This document shows, one piece after another, positions 59,421 through 64,000 of a stretch of 64,000 nucleotides of DNA. Origin of the DNA: Rhyzopertha dominica (lineage: Eukaryota > Arthropoda > Insecta > Coleoptera > Bostrichidae); contig QCXZ01000137.1 in the NCBI GenBank assembly GCA_025024175.1, positions 20,646,001 to 20,710,000 on the forward strand, given 5' to 3'. The notes beneath the pieces are model-generated. The model was not told the origin of the DNA. It was given only the letters and a program-made list of their open reading frames with translations, and made no database searches. Both the position numbers and the translations under genes were made by a program. Within the stretch, counting starts at the first letter, position 1. Each line of letters opens with the position of its first letter.

Positions 59421-62344
59421 GTTTACATAAAAAATGAAATTGTGCGAACTATTTAATCTGTGTGTAAGTGTCATAAAAAGTGGCATAAAGTTTAATATCC
59501 TTCAAATATCTAGGTATAAATTATTGTTTAGTTACTCAATAAATTCAGAAAACAAATATATATTGTTGGCGTGTACAGTAACTGAAAAACTGAGAAAACC
59601 ACTGGGTACTTTCGTAGCAGAGACGTAAATTTCAAGTACTGAACATCTCATTACACTTTCCTGTATCGAATCATAAATACGTCGAATTTGCGGTTGAATT
59701 TCATCATACATGGCTCAGAGGCGAGGACTGCGGACAAGAAAACGCAATTAGAGCAGCAACAACAGAAAATTTTTAAGCCACCGACAACTGCACGAGCTTG
59801 AATTGCGACTGATAACATTGAAAAAACATTCCACCCTCGAAGTGGAGCACTCTCGCGCACGACCAACAAAGGAAATGCTCCCGCAAAAGGCGACATGGCC
59901 GCACTGGAATACGGTCTGTAATTTAAAATCTGATTTATTCCGCCTGCAATTCCGCTGCATTAAATCCGGTTAGCAGTAATGGAAATCAACCATAAGGGAT
60001 TCGACGTGATTACATTTAGCATTCTATTCCTGTTTTGTTAATGGGACTGTTTAATTCGTTTACGAATGCGTCCTGCCTTGTCAGCGTCCATTTCACTTTC
60101 AAATTGCGCTTTGTCCGGAATAACAATCTATAATTATTCGGCCATTACATGACCGGACATAAAAAAGTTATACGGGGCAATAAAACTGCTTAGGCTCTGA
60201 GACCAACCAAAACGAAGCATCCTGAACATCGTGCCTGCCTAAAGGAAAAAAAATAACGTTTATCTTACCGGTGCCGCTTACAAAATCGTTTATTTAAATG
60301 CTGCCATTAAATACTAATAGTACAAGATTAGACCACATTGTCGCCGAAGATGTATAGGCATAGGAGCGGCCTGCGCTATAGTCGCTTCGTACACTGATTA
60401 TATTAAATTCAGCAAATTCCATAACGTCGACAGACAGTTTGCTACATATAAAGCTTGGCAAAAATATATATCAGCTCCTAATAAGTTAATGATGTCCCAA
60501 GGTCTACAAGAGCTACCTACACCTCGGCTAACTTCCAAAAAACCTCTGTAGACAGAAGACTTCCCTCGTGCTCCTTACACCATTGAACATGGATGATGTT
60601 CTGTTTGGCAACTTAAGAAACATGATATATTCAATCAACAGCTTATAGACGATCCTACAGAAAAGGTGGCAGGAACTGACCTTCCGAGAATGTCTTGGAT
60701 CACTCTAAATAGCATAGCCTAGTGGTTTTGCGTCTATCCATCGTCTTAAATGAATGTGTTGAAGATTGGTTTAAGACAATCGAGATCTGATTGGAGCCTC
60801 AATACGGTTTTTCTTCAATACTCTATCCAGAATGGATACGTATATGTTATGTATCTATTCTTGATAGAGCGCAAATTCCAGACCTCTTATCGTTGAATGA
60901 ATTTACTTTCAATGCTTTTATAAACGTTTATACACTACAGCATTCTTATTATTCCAGACAGATATCTTGCACCTGCTGCAATATCTTCACTATATCAAAT
61001 CACTATGCACGTCTTGCGTTAGGTTCCAATCTGGACCACAATTGAAGGTTGCGCTAATCAATATTTAAGTTTATGGATGGGGTAAACCATTATAGAAGAA
61101 GCTCACAAAAATAATTAACGTTTCAAGAACTGTAAAAGTTGCAATTTTAACCACACAAAAAATAATCTCACTGAATCTATTTGTCACATGATCAGGACAA
61201 GAAAATGCGTTTGGGTACCATAAATACAAAGACGTATTAGTGCTTCATTATATGCGTGTTAACGCTGCTAGCGCTAGCGCCAGTAGTCTTTCATCACCAC
61301 AGAACTTGTGTACGTGGCTGCTGATTTTCCAGCAAACAAGTGTTCTACTTTTAAAACACAGTCCTCGAATGGAACGAACGTATTGTTTCCCCGAAGTCCC
61401 ACTATTCAACTCGCACACTTATTCGCCATCTCAGCAAATTATCTAACTGCCACAATTCACAAGTAACTCCCAAAGTTTTTATGCGTTATTTCCGAGACTG
61501 TAAACAGTGTGGCAGTCACACGAGGACATAAAAGGGGGAGAATATGAAGCAGAACTTGGCAAATAGCTATTGTAAACAATATCGTATTTAATCTATCCCT
61601 TTCACTGAGCCGACGATAAGGCACGGAGTTGTTGGGATAAATCTTCAACATAGTTTTGAAAATGTGGCGAAAGTAGTGGATGAAAATCCGAGAGCTTTAT
61701 CGATTATTTGCAGGTTTATTAGCACTGACAGATACTACATTTCACTGTGATATCTTCGATTGCGCTCGACGTCATATTGTACAGTACTGTATGTACCTAT
61801 AGGCAGCAGTTAGCAATCGGTATCCATAATAAGGAAGAAAGTTAAAAGTAGTAAGATCCGACTCAATGACCACAACATATACTATATAAACCATTACATC
61901 AAAAAAATTAATGCGCCATTTTTCAAAGATCAATGACTATAACCACAAAATATGATACCTACCCAATTTTTCCCATATATCGTCATCCAACAGGCTTCTG
62001 ACCTTAGCGAAAAGAAATCTGATAACTCTATAACCAATCTTCCTAATTTATGACTGTGCCAAAGGAATTGCAAAGGACCCTCTGTCATAACAGTGAAATA
62101 AACTACATTGTAGCTCTCATGTCTGATAATAAACACTAACATCGGATACTTCAAGATTTTAAGGAGATAGTTATCGACACAACTCTTAACATCGAGAATG
62201 TCAAAACCTGGGTATCTGACAGCAATCTTCACTTTATTATCTCAGGCACGATGCTAAAGTGTTTCTCTGAAATTCCTTAGCTCTTTCATATTTTAACTAA
62301 TGCGATGGCATTTACTTGATTTAAATCATATAATATCATTTATT
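59421..62344. other. Gene-free interval with a candidate conserved block at about 59640-60340
   Basis: The 59640-60340 block is less AT-rich and repeat-free. Around 60660-60790 the plus strand reads LPRMSWITLNSIA, vaguely like a LINE RNase H-region motif, but too weak to call. Frames at 60791-61045, 61240-61446 and 61930-62232 show no domain. Confidence 0.4.
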
Positions 62345-63420
62345 TTACCTATCGACAAAATAGGCAACATCAAAAATATATATTTGCAATACAATAAAAA
62401 CGAGCAACTTTTTTAAGACGTAAATTCTGTCCGGCAAAATATTGTAAATTTTCCATCCGCGAGATAAGAAAACGTCTTTTGTGATCTTTCTAAGCAACAT
62501 TTGTAGGCCCAATCTTGTGCTGTACTTGTGGTTCGCAGCATGCGTAGCGCAGTCACATTCACTTTCATGGGTGTACTGCAAGCAGGCGAGGACATAATTA
62601 TGGTGGAATAGTAAGTATATTCCTTTATATAAATAAATTCCTTCAACCGCAAAATTTTTGTGATGTTTGTGGCGGGGCCCCGTAGCAATGATTCCATAGG
62701 TTGCAAGAAAGTGAAAATGAGCGTAGTAGGTAACTCACAACGGTTTTTATTCTTTAGATGGAATAGATAGCTAACAACTTTTTTGCAATTTTAGTAATAT
62801 GCGAGGACCACATCTCAAAGATCCATCCAGCAGCAAACCCAGAAGTTCTAGTGACTGTGAAACCTCAGCAAGATTCGTGCTGCATATCAGACTTTGGGTA
62901 TTTGCTGTATTTAGCGCTAAATCATTTCTAGCAAGCCACTTTTTGCATTTTGGATCGCTCTTTCTGACACAATCTGGTGTAAGTGGNCGACTAGTGAGTG
63001 TCGTATTGTCCGCATATATGGACAAGTCGAGAGTCTTTACATGTGACGTAATATCATTGATATAGAGAATGAACAAAACGGGTCTCATTATCGATCCTTG
63101 TGGCGCTCCTCTTTAAATGCTTCCAGTAAACTATTTTACGTCGTTTCTGTAAATATTAGGTAAGAATATGGTTCACACGTCCTCTTTGTCCGTAGCACTC
63201 TTGTGTTCTGATGATCAGGTGACGCTCCTCAAGAGCCGCATGATAGTGCCCATCACCCTTATCCTGGCACTAACAGTGGACTTATTTTCTTAAAACCATG
63301 CTGTGATGGACCTAGAACCCCCGCATGATCTAGGAATTTCATGAGTCTGCTCATTAAAATAGCCTCCAACACTTTAGATATCACAGGTAGGAGCGACAGT
63401 AGCCTATAGTTATTGCAATT
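62345..63420 (-). pseudogene. Non-LTR retrotransposon RT pseudogene
   Basis: Minus strand in order: NYRLLSLLPVISKVLEAILM then RLMKFLDHAGVLGPSQHGFK (RT motif 1-2 region), a scrambled stretch, APQGSIMRPVLFILYINDIT (LGP changed to MRP), LSIYADNTTL (YADD changed to YADN), NDLALNTANTQ, and a C-terminal part ending ITKDVFLSRGWKIYNILPDR near 62400. Both the GP motif and the second catalytic Asp are altered; stops and shifts are frequent. The fragment is 5'-truncated; no tail repeat was identified. Confidence 0.88.
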
Positions 63421-64000
63421 ATTTATATATGTAGGGTGAATTCATTAAATAAATATATGATTCCGAGGATTTAGAACTCCTGATTTGGGATTAAACGATA
63501 TGGACACGATTATTAAAAACTTTACTCCCTTGATTGGATTATCTATACATGTCTAATAGGAGACCATTGCAAAGATTGGTTCTCCTCCATAAAATAAGTA
63601 TTGCTCATACGGATACTAATCTTGTTTGTCGAAAACAATCAATTTTAAAGAAAGGGTAAATCTATTTGTACTTTACTCCCTTAACAATGTACCTATCTTA
63701 TAAAGTGGGTTAAACTTTTATGAATTATTTTCGCCCGCTGATTATGAATATATATCAATGTGTTCCTCAGCTTGCTGTATAGTATATACGTCTAGGAAAT
63801 TCTTCTTTCTGCTTTTTATTGAAATCTGTTTAATTTTTTCTATATTATCGTGCTGGCCTACATTGTACCACTTTTTTATTTTATTATGCAGGTAACTACT
63901 TAATTTATGTCATAGGTCAGGTTTTAAGGATAAACGGCAAAACACTGAATAAGGTACTCTTTTCAAGTCCCATATGTTTTTACATCATCTAATTTTTACA
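63421..64000. other. Gene-free interval to window end
   Basis: AT-rich, no frame or repeat recognised. Confidence 0.5.

Noticed and set aside
60660..60790. LINE RNase H-like stretch (LPRMSWITLNSIA)
   Set aside because: Only one short motif, interrupted by stops, with no neighbouring LINE sequence.

Overview
The window is AT-rich eukaryotic DNA dominated by dead or decaying transposable elements. The mix (BEL/Pao, Ty3/gypsy, Penelope-like, non-LTR LINEs, tRNA-derived SINEs, mariner/Tc1, hAT-like, THAP-type and foldback elements, with frequent TAGGTA-type words) points to an arthropod, most likely an insect. The species cannot be named from the sequence. No host protein-coding exon could be supported. 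Scattered single N bases break a few frames.

Layout. 1-2061: 3' end of a BEL/Pao retrotransposon with a clean 580-codon integrase frame and its 3' LTR. 5518-6422: internally deleted mariner with perfect 31-bp TIRs. 6979-9664: complete foldback transposon with a perfect 9-bp target duplication, arms built of about 152-bp tandem units (5 left, 7 right) and a USP-like reading frame in the middle; it interrupts an older LINE fragment. 12.6-14.0 kb: broken Tc1/mariner-type transposase, then a MITE with 51-bp TIRs. 15.1-17.4 kb: a palindromic element, inverted Penelope-like termini and a hAT-like MITE. 19.0-19.4 kb: Penelope-like end abutting a gypsy RT fragment. 21.25 kb: compact 49-bp-arm hairpin. 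24.4-25.85 kb: a 120-bp module present twice, a LINE tail, and a hairpin with a canonical hammerhead ribozyme. 26.8-27.1 kb: two SINEs and a long (TA)n. 28.6-30.4 kb: a hAT-like end and a 1.36-kb TIR element. 33.7-34.4 and 38.4-39.5 kb: LINE RT pseudogenes. 42.3-43.6 kb: mariner pieces. 45.8-47.0 and 49.6-50.7 kb: Penelope-like elements and two SINEs. 51.6-52.8 kb: mariner pseudogene. 54.8-55.75 kb: TIR element with a THAP remnant. 58.9-59.1 kb: long near-perfect hairpin. 62.3-63.4 kb: LINE RT pseudogene.

Between the elements are long gene-free tracts. Some (about 20.5-20.9, 23.8-24.2, 37.2-37.9, 53.1-53.5, 56.1-56.9, 59.6-60.3 kb) look less AT-rich and lack repeat signatures, so they are candidates for conserved regulatory DNA in a gene desert; this is inference only.

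The two most notable objects are the foldback transposon at 6979-9664 and the hammerhead ribozyme enclosed in a 19-bp stem at 25622-25723.
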